DNA of 64,000 nucleotides from Candidatus Chloroploca asiatica (GTDB taxonomy: Bacteria > Chloroflexota > Chloroflexia > Chloroflexales > Chloroflexaceae). How positions within the stretch are numbered: the first letter of the stretch is position 1; the number at the start of each line of letters is the position of its first letter. The position numbers and the translations under genes are program-made. Positions 1-10,639 of this stretch are shown piece by piece. A model generated the notes under the pieces. That model was not told the origin of the DNA. It ran no database searches and saw only the letters and a list, made by a program, of their open reading frames with translations. Location: NCBI RefSeq assembly GCF_002532075.1, contig NZ_LYXE01000063.1, positions 1-64,000 on the forward strand, read 5' to 3'.

Positions 1-75
1 CACCCTGCGTGCGACTTGCATGCATTAGGCACGCCGCCAGCGTTCGTCCTGAGCCAGGATCAAACTCTGCGTTGA
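1..75 (-). rRNA. 16S rRNA, 5' end (partial)
   Basis: The reverse complement of 49-68 is the universal 27F site AGAGTTTGATCCTGGCTCAG, followed toward the window edge by the conserved ACGCTGGCGGCGTGCCTAA and GCAAGTCG segments. The gene is read leftward and runs off the window. The 5' end at about 75 is set by aligning the 27F site to E. coli position 8. Confidence 0.97.
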
Positions 76-83
76 ATCATGAA

Positions 84-107
84 GGTTTGTATCTCACGAT
101 ACAAACC
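84..107 (-). other. Hairpin in the 16S leader
   Basis: A perfect 9-bp stem (GGTTTGTAT / ATACAAACC) with a 6-nt loop sits 9 nt upstream of the mature 16S 5' end. It would form in the rRNA precursor and may help processing or antitermination; that role is inferred from position only. Confidence 0.6.
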
Positions 108-305
108 GTGAATAAGCACGCACAGAACCACACTCGATTGTCAAGGTACAGTTGGCGGCGAGCCATCAGCAATAAAAAATCTAGCGTCACTTAACTGTGA
201 CCCCAGAGTTGGTAAGGACGCTATGTTGTCCAGACCTGTTAGAACTGATGTTGTCTTGTCTGCCTCCTGTTGGAGTGAGACGCCTCATTTCTCGACCGCT
301 TTGGG

Positions 306-334
306 ATTATACGCTATCTTTGCGGGCTTGTCAA
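306..334 (-). promoter_or_regulatory. Consensus sigma-70 promoter of the rrn operon
   Basis: On the minus strand TTGACA (329-334) and TATAAT (306-311) are separated by exactly 17 nt, a full match to the vegetative consensus. Transcription would start near 299, leaving a leader of about 220 nt before 16S rRNA. The strength and position fit an rRNA operon promoter. Confidence 0.85.
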
Positions 335-385
335 GCCACATGTTGTGGGCTTGTCAGGGCTTGAGCAAAGTCATCCTGATCATGC

Positions 386-420
386 GTCCGCATCTGCGTC
401 ATCTGCGTCATCTGCGGATC
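386..420. repeat. 9-nt tandem repeat, ATCTGCGTC units
   Basis: Three units ATCTGCGTC, ATCTGCGTC, ATCTGCGGA follow GTCCGC. The same design, with AATCTGCGT units, recurs as a long inverted repeat at 7543-7610 and as a single fragment near 35338-35355, so this is a dispersed spacer repeat family. It lies upstream of the rrn promoter. Confidence 0.7.
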
Positions 421-559
421 CTATGCTTGTCGTGGCTTTTCACTGAGGGCCAAACGTATCGCTGTCAGCTGCGCCGCTGGTGGGCGTATGGAGCGGCACT
501 GGCCCCAACTTATAAATGTATACTCATTTTTGCTATGCTTATTATTATGGTATACGCCC

Positions 560-1162
560 TTACGCTGTTTCGCCTTCCTCTTCTTCGGTTGATGAAAATG
601 TTACCTTCTCATAGACCTCTTCAAGATGGAGGACACACTGAACAGTAGTAACCTCAATAGTGTCTTCTCGGTTGGTTGCCTCTGATAAGACCCATGTATT
701 GTCACTTTGCCGTGCAAATCGCTCAATGTGATAGGTTTCCTGTGCGATTAAGATATACTCACGCAGTGAAAGAATTGCACGGTAATGCTGAAATTTCTTT
801 CCGCGATCATATTTCTCTGTTGATGGCGACAATACTTCGATAATAACGGTCGGATTAAGGAGGGTGTCTTCTTTCTTGTCTTCAAACTGTTCGTTACCGC
901 AAACAATAGTAATATCGGGGTACGTATAGAGCCCGGTCTGAATGACTTTTACCCGCATATCACTTGGATATACCGTGCATTGACGCTGGCGTAGTTGCGC
1001 ATACAGTGTTGCATAGGTACTCCCCGCAATACGGTTGTGGCGCGCACTTGCACCAGACATCGCATAGATCATCCCTGCGAGGTACTCATGTTTTTCGTCG
1101 TTCGTGCGCTCGAATGCTAAATACTCATCGCTTGTGGCATAATGCTTTGGTTGCGCGGTCAT
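560..1162 (-). CDS. Uma2-family (DUF820) PD-(D/E)XK nuclease-like protein
   Basis: A 200-residue Uma2 protein. The restriction-endonuclease-like core is visible: YPDITIV gives the first acidic residue, IIEVLSPST the E-x-V-S motif, and YDRGKKFQHY the lysine and conserved downstream residues. The start is placed at MTAQPK because GGAGG lies 5 nt upstream of that ATG; an in-frame ATG 12 nt earlier overlaps this ribosome site. Uma2 proteins are expanded in cyanobacteria and Chloroflexota and have no settled function. The 3' end faces the rrn promoter region. A second, distant paralogue lies at 27292-27909. Confidence 0.85.
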   Translation of the reverse strand: MTAQPKHYATSDEYLAFERTNDEKHEYLAGMIYAMSGASARHNRIAGSTYATLYAQLRQRQCTVYPSDMRVKVIQTGLYTYPDITIVCGNEQFEDKKEDTLLNPTVIIEVLSPSTEKYDRGKKFQHYRAILSLREYILIAQETYHIERFARQSDNTWVLSEATNREDTIEVTTVQCVLHLEEVYEKVTFSSTEEEEGETA

Positions 1163-1202
1163 AGACGCCTCCATATCGAGGTGAAACGCACGTTCTGCTG
1201 CT

Positions 1203-1628
1203 TCATATCATACCATGAAATAGAGGCGTTCGGCAAGGGATGCCAAACGCAACGTGTCCTCGGTAGGGGCGTTCTCGATGCCGGTTCTTCCGCTTCAGGC
1301 GCTCTAGCTCCTCAAATACATCGGACGACACCACGCGTGTTTTCCAGCCGGGTTCCTTCAACGAAGTTGAGACGACCACTTTCGGCGTATCCGTCCACAG
1401 CCGTCCGTACTCGCGCTCATATGCGGGTTTCGCGGCGTCTTCAGCGGCGTCTGGCCAATACGGGATCATCACCTCGTAGACCTTGCGCCCATACAGGAAC
1501 GCGTCGGCACCAGCGGCAAGCTCATTGAAGACGCGGTGAACTTCCTCGTCGATGCGAAGCCAGCTTCCGTCGTCTTGCCCTTGCGCCTCTATACAGCCGT
1601 CCAGCGACAAGTTCATCGACACGATCAT
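1203..1628 (-). pseudogene. Dihydrofolate reductase / RibD-C-like protein, internally deleted
   Basis: Residues 1-110 match the small dihydrofolate-reductase-fold family (YwjB type): IVSMNLSLDGCIE at the N terminus, then FLYGRKVYEVMIPYWP and WTDTPKVVVSTSL. After FEELERLK the expected nucleotide-binding segment is missing and the frame passes through unrelated residues to CRTPLFHGMI, which recalls the family's late TPLF motif. At 141 residues it is about 40 shorter than usual. The best explanation is an internal deletion with frame change, leaving a non-functional remnant, although a short protein could still be made. Confidence 0.65.
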
Positions 1629-1672
1629 TCGTCCTATATGCGTCCTCCTGCAGCCGAACGAACTAAGGATTC

Positions 1673-1694
1673 ATGTGGCGCGAAGCCGCCACAT
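1673..1694. repeat. Palindromic repeat, copy 1
   Basis: ATGTGGCG and CGCCACAT form a perfect 8-bp stem around the loop CGAAGC. The identical 22-nt sequence occurs at 3849-3870. Both copies lie at borders of degraded genes, like a REP-type element. Confidence 0.7.
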
Positions 1695-1970
1695 CATCCT
1701 TGTTGAGCGAAGCCGAAGCGCCCAACGGAGGAGAATCATATGGGATTTCCGGTGGGGGTCTGGGCCAGGGGTGTGTGCCCGCGAAGCGCCATCGCGTGCG
1801 TGCCCGTGCGGCGAATGCCCAGCATTTCGGTCAGGCGGAGGCCTGTGTCCGGCTCAGCCCGGGAGCGTCCATCTACCCAGCGCTCGACCAGCGGGTCGCC
1901 ACGCCAGGATAGTCGCTCCCTCGGGCAACCCAAAGCCAGCGTCCGCATGCAAGGTCATGCGCTGACGACC
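1695..1970. other. Spacer without a recognisable gene
   Basis: GC-rich sequence between the palindromic repeat and the end of the transposase remnant. Short open frames on both strands resemble nothing I know. It may be the terminal non-coding part of the IS91-type element, but I see no diagnostic end. Confidence 0.4.
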
Positions 1971-2657
1971 TCAGCGACGCTGCTCGCAGGACGCGACGGG
2001 CTCCGGTCCTGGTGGTGCCCGCTGCCGGGGTAGCACCCACTCCAGCCGCAACGCCTGACCGCAGGTGGGGCAGCGCAGCTCCTGGTGCTGGTCGGGCTCG
2101 GGGCGTTCGTCGTCTGGGGGCAGGAGCTCAAGCTTCCGCTGTTGGAGGATCAACTGGGCGCGCAGCCGCGTCAGCGCCTGGCGCGCCCCCACTCGGAACA
2201 GCCCGTACTACCGAACCTTGACGAAGCCTTTGGGCAGGATGTGCTGGAGAAATCGCTCCATGAACACCTCCGCCGGCAGCGTGCTGATGCGAGTCTGGCG
2301 TGTCGCCCCATCCTGGGAGCGAAACGTCACCTCGCCATCGGCCATGCCCAGGATGCTGTTGTTGCTCAGCGCCACCCGGAAGACGTACGGGGCCACATAC
2401 TTCAGCGCCGTTCGTCCACTTCCGACCGGGCGGCAGTCGACCACCCAGTTCGGTTGCCAGACCGCAGCGGGGATGCTACGCCACAGCTCCGTCTGGCGCA
2501 GCACTGCCTGGAGCTTGGCGCGAAAGAGGATGGCCAGCGGTTTGACGTGGACGAGGAAGTCGGCTTTGGCGGTCTGCCAGGTGCGCCCATCAGCGGCTAG
2601 CCCACCGCCCCGAACGAGGTAGTGGATGTGGGGGTGGTAGCGCTGATCGGCGCAAAG
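1971..2657 (-). pseudogene. IS91-family (Y2/HUH-class) transposase remnant
   Basis: One continuous minus-strand frame encodes the C-terminal part of an IS91/IS801-type transposase: YHPHIHYLVRGGGLA, then PVGSGRTALKYVAPYVFRVA, LPAEVFMERFLQHILPKGF, and a C-terminal CPTCGQALRLEWVLP zinc-ribbon-like motif. The frame is broken once, by TAG at 2208-2210, inside a segment that normally reads KVRYYG (here KVR-stop-YG), so a tyrosine codon probably became a stop. The N-terminal zinc finger and the region before YHPHIHY are missing; a stop at 2658-2660 closes the frame upstream. The element is dead. Confidence 0.85.
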
Positions 2658-2691
2658 CTATGAAGATGCGGCGTTCCCGGCATGGCGTTCC

Positions 2692-3066
2692 TCATACAAC
2701 TCGTATGCCAGTGTCCAAGATCTCTTTTACCAGTGGGTTGCTCGGCGTGAAATCTCTAGGATTGAACGGCAAGACCTCCAAATCGGTGCTGACAGCAATC
2801 GTGATCTTGCGAATTTTGTTCTTGTCCATGAAACGAACGCCCTCGAATTCATGAGAAACCAAAGCTAAATCAATGTCGCTCCATTGATTTGCCTGGCCGC
2901 TGGCATAACTACCAAACAAGATTGCCTCCTGAATTTCGAACCCATGCTCTTTGAGCGAAGTCAGGTAGTGTGAAATTATTTGTCGAATGTGATTTGGGAT
3001 GTCAGCAGCTCCCATATCGTTCTTCGCTGAATCAAGCCAGTACTTCACATGCTCTTGAATGTTCAT
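2692..3066 (-). CDS. MNT-type minimal nucleotidyltransferase with HEPN-like N-terminal stub
   Basis: A 124-residue protein. Residues about 45-110 are a minimal nucleotidyltransferase: ILFGSYASGQANQWSDIDLA has the GS-x10-DxD signature, followed by a third acidic strand (STDLEVLPF). The first 20 residues, MNIQEHVKYWLDSAKND, look instead like the start of a HEPN-domain toxin. In HEPN/MNT pairs the two proteins are separate, so a deletion that fused the HEPN start to the MNT antitoxin is likely. Starting further upstream would add a 33-residue tail of low-complexity sequence, so MNIQ is preferred. No intact HEPN partner is nearby. Confidence 0.75.
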   Translation of the reverse strand: MNIQEHVKYWLDSAKNDMGAADIPNHIRQIISHYLTSLKEHGFEIQEAILFGSYASGQANQWSDIDLALVSHEFEGVRFMDKNKIRKITIAVSTDLEVLPFNPRDFTPSNPLVKEILDTGIRVV

Positions 3067-3339
3067 GCTGTCAATTATAGCAGAGCTATAGTATATTCTC
3101 TCCACAAAGCGCGTTGCGGTTCCATCTCGCCGTGGCACGCGAGGTCGCGGCGCTGGCGCACCCACATGCCCGCAGTCGCTCGCTCGCCGGGCGCACGATG
3201 AACGGCGTAGTTGTTCTGGCCCCCGCAGGGCTCGTTGTAGGAGCCGCCCCCGCCCGCAGGCGCAACCTGTGAGCGGGGGGCGGCTGTATGCTTGGGAGTC
3301 AGGCTATAGCTCGTCGCAAAAACGGCGCGGGAGGCTGCC
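3067..3339. other. GC-rich spacer, no gene seen
   Basis: The spacer between the PH-like gene and the MNT gene is markedly GC-rich at 3110-3300, unlike the AT-rich MNT gene beside it. Its composition resembles the IS91 remnant on the other side, so it may be another piece of mobile DNA, but no motif supports this. Confidence 0.35.
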
Positions 3340-3699
3340 TTATGTGCGCTGGTGCAAGGCGGCCCGAATCGTTGCTACAACGGATTCTGGATCTGGCACA
3401 GTGGCGATAAAGCGTTGATACCGCGCACCGGGCTGCAAGGTGATCACGACGGCGGGCAGCTTTTGGTACACCGCGACAACGTCATTTCCACCGCGCCTAA
3501 GCATCGTGCCCAAAACAATCACCCAAGGAAAACCTGTGCCCACCCGCATACCTTCAAGGATCGTCCACGGATCGTCAACCACCTCAACAAACCTAATCTC
3601 GTTGAGGTTAGCTACTGCGCCGGAACGCAAGCCCCCAAGCTGCTCCCACAGCGAAAAACGGAACACTAATTGATCACGTTCACATTCAAAACGCGCCAT
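3340..3699 (-). CDS. Conserved PH-domain-like protein of unknown function
   Basis: A 119-residue soluble protein that starts after GGAGG-6 nt-ATG. The pattern of short beta strands, the central VEVVDDPWTILEGMRVGTG, and LGTMLRRGGNDVVAVY followed by PAVVITL and a C-terminal helix (DPESVVATIRAAL) match a small conserved family with a PH-like fold found mainly in Actinobacteria and Chloroflexota. The function is unknown. It is probably intact, in contrast to its neighbours. Confidence 0.6.
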   Translation of the reverse strand: MARFECERDQLVFRFSLWEQLGGLRSGAVANLNEIRFVEVVDDPWTILEGMRVGTGFPWVIVLGTMLRRGGNDVVAVYQKLPAVVITLQPGARYQRFIATVPDPESVVATIRAALHQRT

Positions 3700-3714
3700 G
3701 GTATACCTCCAATC

Positions 3715-3848
3715 ACCTTAAAAAGACCAAAATGCCCTTGATAGGCATGGAGCTCACCCTCTGGAGTCCCAGGCTTCGCCGAAAAAAGCGCTTCAACTTC
3801 TGAGAGCGCCGCTTCATAATCTTCCGGTGTACGAATAGGCCGGATATC
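3715..3848 (-). pseudogene. HigA-like antitoxin fragment
   Basis: The minus-strand frame from 3848 reads DIRPIRTPEDYEAALSEVEA, then LFSAKPGTPEGEL, the typical N terminus of HigA-type antitoxins. The start codon is absent because the palindromic repeat at 3849-3870 lies exactly at the fragment's 5' border. After GEL the similarity ends and the helix-turn-helix region is gone. Confidence 0.6.
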
Positions 3849-3870
3849 ATGTGGCGCGAAGCCGCCACAT
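3849..3870. repeat. Palindromic repeat, copy 2
   Basis: Identical in all 22 nt to 1673-1694. It replaces the start codon of the HigA-like fragment. Confidence 0.7.
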
Positions 3871-3953
3871 CCCCGGTCGCGGTGGCAGAGGCGCTGAGCA
3901 GGTCGACGGTCGACGCCCTGGCTGTGACCACGCGGGATGGTGGTTCCGTCTCA

Positions 3954-4661
3954 CTACGCCCCCCGATGCTGCAAAAACGCCGCGTAGTCGTTCAGGTTGT
4001 CTTGCGTGCTGCGATCGGCGATCTGGAACGAGCGGTTCTTGTAATGGAAGAGCACGGCCCGCGTGGCGATCAGGCTGCGAAAGCCGTGCGGGTAGAGCCG
4101 GCCGGCGAGCTCTTCTTCGTTGTGGTAGTTCAGGTTTTGTGGGTTGAACAGGATCTCGGGCGCGAGCTCGTAGGCGATCACGCTGCGTTGCACGCCGAAG
4201 AAGAAGCCGTTCACGTTGAGCCCCTCTGGTAACTCGATGACCGCAGGCGATTCGGGCGTATAATTCGTGATCCACTGTTCCTGGTTGTACGGTGCGCCCT
4301 CGGGGTTGCACACCGGGCCGACGATACTTTGCGGCCGTTGCGCGAGCAGATCAGCCATAAGCTCGATCGCGAGCGGCGCCAGCAGGACGTCGTTGTTGGC
4401 GAGGAACAGATTTTGCCATGCGCCGGCCTTGAAATAGGCATAGGCCTTGTTCCACGAATCCGTCACACCGCCGGGCACCTCTTTAGCGATGATGTGCTGC
4501 ACCCCCCATTCGCGGACGAACGCCACGGTATCGTCGCTGCTGGCATCATCCACCAGCAACAGATCGAACGGCTTCGTCGGCAACGCACGGATCGACTCTA
4601 GCATCTGCCGAGTGTATTCAAGCTGGTTGAACGTGGTGATGGCGATCAAGCTAGGATGCAT
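3954..4661 (-). CDS. Family 2 glycosyltransferase
   Basis: A 235-residue GT-A fold enzyme. SLIAITTFNQLEYTRQMLES is the first beta-alpha unit, LLLVDDASSDDT the nucleotide-sugar-binding strand, FLANNDVLL the metal-site region, and the C-terminal half carries a bulky FFFGVQ and HNEEELAGRL acceptor-side segment. The start MHPSLIA lies 10 nt after the stop of the GT4 gene; the longer frame would overlap GT4 and adds nothing conserved. It is the last gene of a folK-SDR-GT4-GT2 run and probably acts on a surface glycan or glycolipid. The sugar donor cannot be told. Confidence 0.85.
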   Translation of the reverse strand: MHPSLIAITTFNQLEYTRQMLESIRALPTKPFDLLLVDDASSDDTVAFVREWGVQHIIAKEVPGGVTDSWNKAYAYFKAGAWQNLFLANNDVLLAPLAIELMADLLAQRPQSIVGPVCNPEGAPYNQEQWITNYTPESPAVIELPEGLNVNGFFFGVQRSVIAYELAPEILFNPQNLNYHNEEELAGRLYPHGFRSLIATRAVLFHYKNRSFQIADRSTQDNLNDYAAFLQHRGA

Positions 4662-4671
4662 ACGGGTTTTC

Positions 4672-6075
4672 CTACTTCGGCACGACATACCCCGCCCGAT
4701 ACCAGCGATCCACCGTCGCTGCATCGGCGCTGGCGGCACCGGCCTGCGCCGGAGTGAATCCGCCGGGGTGGGCAGCGATCAGGTCGCTCAGCAGCGGCTC
4801 GCGCTCGTGGCGGGCCGCAAAATCGTGAAACACCATCCCGTCGCCCCACGTGTAGCACCATGGGGCCAGTACATAGCTCGTCTGCGCGCCCAGCGGCACA
4901 ACCCGCGTCGGCGCAGCCGGTACTTTTTGCGCATTCAGGATGGCCCGAGCATATGCCTGCAACTGCTGCGCGATCGCAAAGTTGGCGTGCAGATAGGCCA
5001 TGGTCTCGGCTGATGTACGCGTCCCCTCGCGCCAGATCGTCGCAGCGAGCGCGGCAGCGGCGGCGTTGTCGTCGTAGTGTACCTTGGCAATCAGGTTGTC
5101 CGGCAAGAGTGAGCGATGGGTCGCCACCCGCGCAACAATCGCCGGGGTGCCGCAGGCGAGCGACTCGTAGGCCACATTGCCGAAGGCCTCGACAAACGAG
5201 CCCAGCACAAGCGTCACATCGCCGAGCCGGTAGTAGTCGGGCATCAGGCTTTGCGGGATCCACTCGTGGAAGATGAAGTGCTTACTCAAGTCGCGCGTCG
5301 CAATCGTCTCCAGCGCCTCCTGGTAGAAAGCGCGTACATCGGGGGCGATCTTCTCGTCATACCAGCGCGGCACCAGGACGCGCAACGACGTGCAGCCGTA
5401 CTGGTGTACCAACGCATCGGCGACGGCGATGGTTTGGCGCAGGCCCTTGGTTGGCTCGGGGCGGTGCGGGTGCAACACGACGAAATGTTGCTCAGGATCG
5501 ATCCCAACCAGGTCGCAGATCGCTCGTGAAGGCGGGCCGGGGCGGAACTGGCCAAAGTCAATTCCGTTGTTGATCGTGATGGCCCGCTGCGGCAGTTCAG
5601 GCAGGAAACGCCCGGCGGTGTGCAGGTACACCTGGCGCGAATACTCGGCGATGGCGATCAGCGTATCGGCGCTGAACAAGAAGCTGCCCAGGATCGTCTC
5701 GGGATAGACGTTGTCGCGCAGCGAGATCACCGTCGGCACATTGCGATAGAGGAACGGCACGAGCAACTCGCCGTCGTGCATATAGAAGCGGTCGGCGGTG
5801 GCGAGGCGATCGCCGACGGCCTGAATGATCTCGGCGATCTGGTAGGCCGGCACGGCGTACGGTTCGGGGAAGGGTTGCTTGAAGGGCAGCACGGGCAGTA
5901 CTTCCACGTTCTCGTGCCAGCGGAACGGGTGCGCCTCGGGGTGGCGCGTGCAGAGCACTGTCACATCATGTCCAAGTTCGCCCAGATGCGTCAGCACCGT
6001 ACGCTGATGCTTGGCCGAGCCGCCGATCACTCGGTCGGGGAAGAGCGGGTTGATCGAAAAACCGACGATCTTCAT
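4672..6075 (-). CDS. Family 4 glycosyltransferase (GT-B) with C-terminal extension
   Basis: 467 residues. The N-terminal Rossmann half opens with KIVGFSINPLFPDRVIGGSA; the C-terminal half has HPHRPEPTKGL and the donor-site GSFVEAFGNVAYESLACGTP (E-x7-E). About 75 residues after the GT-B fold (TSYVLAPWCYTWGDGMVFHD onward, with a Trp/Tyr-rich patch) are not part of the usual family and may bind an acceptor or partner. The start overlaps the SDR stop in an ATGA, so the two are translationally coupled. The next gene, GT2, is 10 nt downstream. Confidence 0.88.
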   Translation of the reverse strand: MKIVGFSINPLFPDRVIGGSAKHQRTVLTHLGELGHDVTVLCTRHPEAHPFRWHENVEVLPVLPFKQPFPEPYAVPAYQIAEIIQAVGDRLATADRFYMHDGELLVPFLYRNVPTVISLRDNVYPETILGSFLFSADTLIAIAEYSRQVYLHTAGRFLPELPQRAITINNGIDFGQFRPGPPSRAICDLVGIDPEQHFVVLHPHRPEPTKGLRQTIAVADALVHQYGCTSLRVLVPRWYDEKIAPDVRAFYQEALETIATRDLSKHFIFHEWIPQSLMPDYYRLGDVTLVLGSFVEAFGNVAYESLACGTPAIVARVATHRSLLPDNLIAKVHYDDNAAAAALAATIWREGTRTSAETMAYLHANFAIAQQLQAYARAILNAQKVPAAPTRVVPLGAQTSYVLAPWCYTWGDGMVFHDFAARHEREPLLSDLIAAHPGGFTPAQAGAASADAATVDRWYRAGYVVPK

Positions 6076-6845
6076 ACTTTGTCCTGGTCGAACTGCGCGG
6101 CGTTCTGGCCGATATTGGTCAGGCCTTCGCCGCCGTCAACCGTCAGCACCTGGCCGGTGATGAAGCGGCTGCCGAGCAGGTACAGAATGGCACCGGTGAT
6201 GTCGTCGGTGGTGCCCTGGCGGTGCAACGGGATGCCCTGGATGCGCCACGCGACATACTCGGGACTGCGTGTGCCGGCGGGCAGCACCACGCCGGGGGCC
6301 ACGCCGTTCACCGTGATGCGCGGGGCGAACTCCAGGGCAGCCATCCGCGTGAACTCGACCAGTGTTTTCTTCGCCAGCAGGTAGGCGGCATATTCGTACT
6401 GGTTGAAAGCGAGCTTGTTGTCGATGATGTTGATCACGCTGCCCTGCTCTACCTGCGCGGCAAAGGCCTGGGTCAGAAAGAACGGCGCACGCAGGTTCAC
6501 CTGGAACTGCTGATCGAAGATCGCAGCGGTGGTGTTGGCTATCGTCGCCTGGGTGTAGGCCGAGGCGCTGTTGACTAGGACGCGCAGATTCGGCATCGCC
6601 GCGTGTACGGCTGCCATGTAATCCGGGATCGCCGTGACATCGGCGAGATCGAGCGGGGCCAGGTGGCACTGCACCCCCAGCGCGCGGATCTCGGTGGCGG
6701 TGGCTTCGGCGGCCTCGGACGAGCGTCCGTAGTGCACCACAATATCGTAGCCGGCGCCGGCGAGCGCCAGCGCAATCGCACGGCCAAGGCGAATTGCGCC
6801 ACCGGTGACGAGGGCGGCGGGGCGGGATGATGGCTCAGTAGACAC
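6072..6845 (-). CDS. SDR oxidoreductase, probable pteridine / dihydrofolate reductase (FolM-like)
   Basis: 257 residues. The NADPH site is TGGAIRLGRAIALAL; the arginine after TGGA, instead of the usual glycine-rich pattern, and the HYGRSSEAAE segment after strand 2 are features of pteridine reductases (PTR1/FolM). The active-site Y-x3-K is Y-LLA-K, and the C terminus has GQVLTVDGGEG. It lies just downstream of folK, which supports reduction of a pterin or dihydrofolate. A general 3-oxoacyl-type SDR cannot be excluded. Its stop overlaps the GT4 start. Confidence 0.75.
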   Translation of the reverse strand: MSTEPSSRPAALVTGGAIRLGRAIALALAGAGYDIVVHYGRSSEAAEATATEIRALGVQCHLAPLDLADVTAIPDYMAAVHAAMPNLRVLVNSASAYTQATIANTTAAIFDQQFQVNLRAPFFLTQAFAAQVEQGSVINIIDNKLAFNQYEYAAYLLAKKTLVEFTRMAALEFAPRITVNGVAPGVVLPAGTRSPEYVAWRIQGIPLHRQGTTDDITGAILYLLGSRFITGQVLTVDGGEGLTNIGQNAAQFDQDKV

Positions 6846-6948
6846 GAGATTTCCTCATATTGTTACGCGCTTGATGCGCCAGATGAAAGACCAAAGACGA
6901 CGACGGATGAACGAGCATTGCTCGGCAGAGCGCACTGTGGAGGCTCTG

Positions 6949-7461
6949 TTACGCCTTGTGATAACGCGATCCCTCGCGCACGATGGTCAGCGGCGCGGCC
7001 CCGATCATCAGATCGTGGAAGGGTAAGCTCACGCCCGGTGCCAGGTCAGGTTGTTCGGCATCGGTATGCATCCCAATGGCGGCGATCAGTTCGAGCAGCA
7101 TCGGGCGCGTATACGACTCATGCGGCAACAGATCGGCGGGAACCTCCAGCGCACCAACTGCCAGACCAAAGAGCGGGTCGAGGTCAGCGGTACGGCTCTT
7201 CGTTTTGCTGCCCGGTGCGCCACGATCGCGCCCGCAGGCGGTTTCGAGCGCATTACAGATCTGCTTTAGTTGAAGGGTTGACAGATCCAGATCAATGCAT
7301 GCAACCGTATTCAGGAACGGACCGCCGATGACCCCGACCGGTGCTGTTTCGATGACGCGGCCCAGGTGCAGCGTTGGGGCGAGTTCGAGTAGCGCTTGCA
7401 CCATCCGTGGCAGATGCACGTGCGGCGCAATATTACTGCCAAGGCCAAGAAAGTAGCGCAT
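6949..7461 (-). CDS. folK: 2-amino-4-hydroxy-6-hydroxymethyldihydropteridine diphosphokinase
   Basis: 170 residues, the normal HPPK length. It transfers pyrophosphate from ATP to 6-hydroxymethyl-dihydropterin in folate synthesis. Visible signatures are FLGLGSNI at the N terminus, ETAPVG, PFLNTVACIDL, and the ATP/Mg loop RDRGAPGSKTKSRTADLDPL; the usual LDLDIL is LDPLFG here, so one acidic position differs. It is probably the first gene of the leftward operon. folB and folP are not in the window. Confidence 0.88.
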   Translation of the reverse strand: MRYFLGLGSNIAPHVHLPRMVQALLELAPTLHLGRVIETAPVGVIGGPFLNTVACIDLDLSTLQLKQICNALETACGRDRGAPGSKTKSRTADLDPLFGLAVGALEVPADLLPHESYTRPMLLELIAAIGMHTDAEQPDLAPGVSLPFHDLMIGAAPLTIVREGSRYHKA

Positions 7462-7542
7462 ACATGTAGTATACGAGAAAAATCAGTGGTCTGTCAACGA
7501 AGGTTTCTGACTTGGCATGGCGGTTGCAAAGTCATTTCGATC

Positions 7543-7610
7543 GTCCGCAGATTACGCAGATTACGCAGATTATAGCTTCCGCATCTGCGTAATCTGCGTA
7601 ATCTGCGGAC
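7543..7610. repeat. Perfect 28-bp inverted repeat made of 9-nt units
   Basis: Each arm (7543-7570 and 7583-7610) contains GTCCGC followed by repeated AGATTACGC units, and the arms are exact reverse complements around a 12-nt loop. It lies between folK and the aconitase terminator. Related single-armed copies are at 386-420 and near 35338. Confidence 0.85.
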
Positions 7611-7711
7611 ACTATCTAACCCTACTGGTGGGTGTGGCGTCAGGGCATACGCGTAAGCCTCCGGTTGGGGTTTGGCGGACGCAGCCGCCAAGAAGCGCGC
7701 TTGCGCTGGGA

Positions 7712-7740
7712 GCGTGGGCACGGCAATGCCGTGCCCACGC
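7712..7740 (-). terminator. Hairpin after acnA
   Basis: GCGTGGGCACGGC pairs perfectly with GCCGTGCCCACGC around loop AAT, 9 nt after the acnA stop. There is no clear U-tract, so intrinsic termination is inferred from position and stem strength. Confidence 0.65.
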
Positions 7741-7749
7741 GCATTCATC

Positions 7750-10476
<2,727 letters not shown>

Positions 10477-10594
10477 CACGGTCTCCTCTGGCTCACCGGC
10501 CTGCCGACTGTGGCGGCCAATATGCACCTTCTGATCGCCTTGATTATAGCACGCACTGCTTATCTGGGGGTGTAGCCCTCTAGTGACGCTCCTG

Positions 10595-10639
10595 GGGATG
10601 GTGAAGTAGCCCCGCATTGCGGGGCTACTTCACCATCCC
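10595..10639 (-). terminator. 21-bp perfect hairpin overlapping a stop codon
   Basis: GGGATGGTGAAGTAGCCCCGC and its exact complement flank the loop ATT. The stem includes the last codons of the GT-C membrane protein, whose stop is at 10625-10627. No U-tract follows on the minus strand. Confidence 0.7.

Noticed and set aside
223-648. 141-codon frame in the rrn upstream region
   Set aside because: It crosses the rrn promoter and antisense of the Uma2 gene, with no similarity to any protein I know.
1736-1948. Minus-strand 70-codon frame after the transposase remnant
   Set aside because: No recognisable domain and no ribosome site; treated as spacer.
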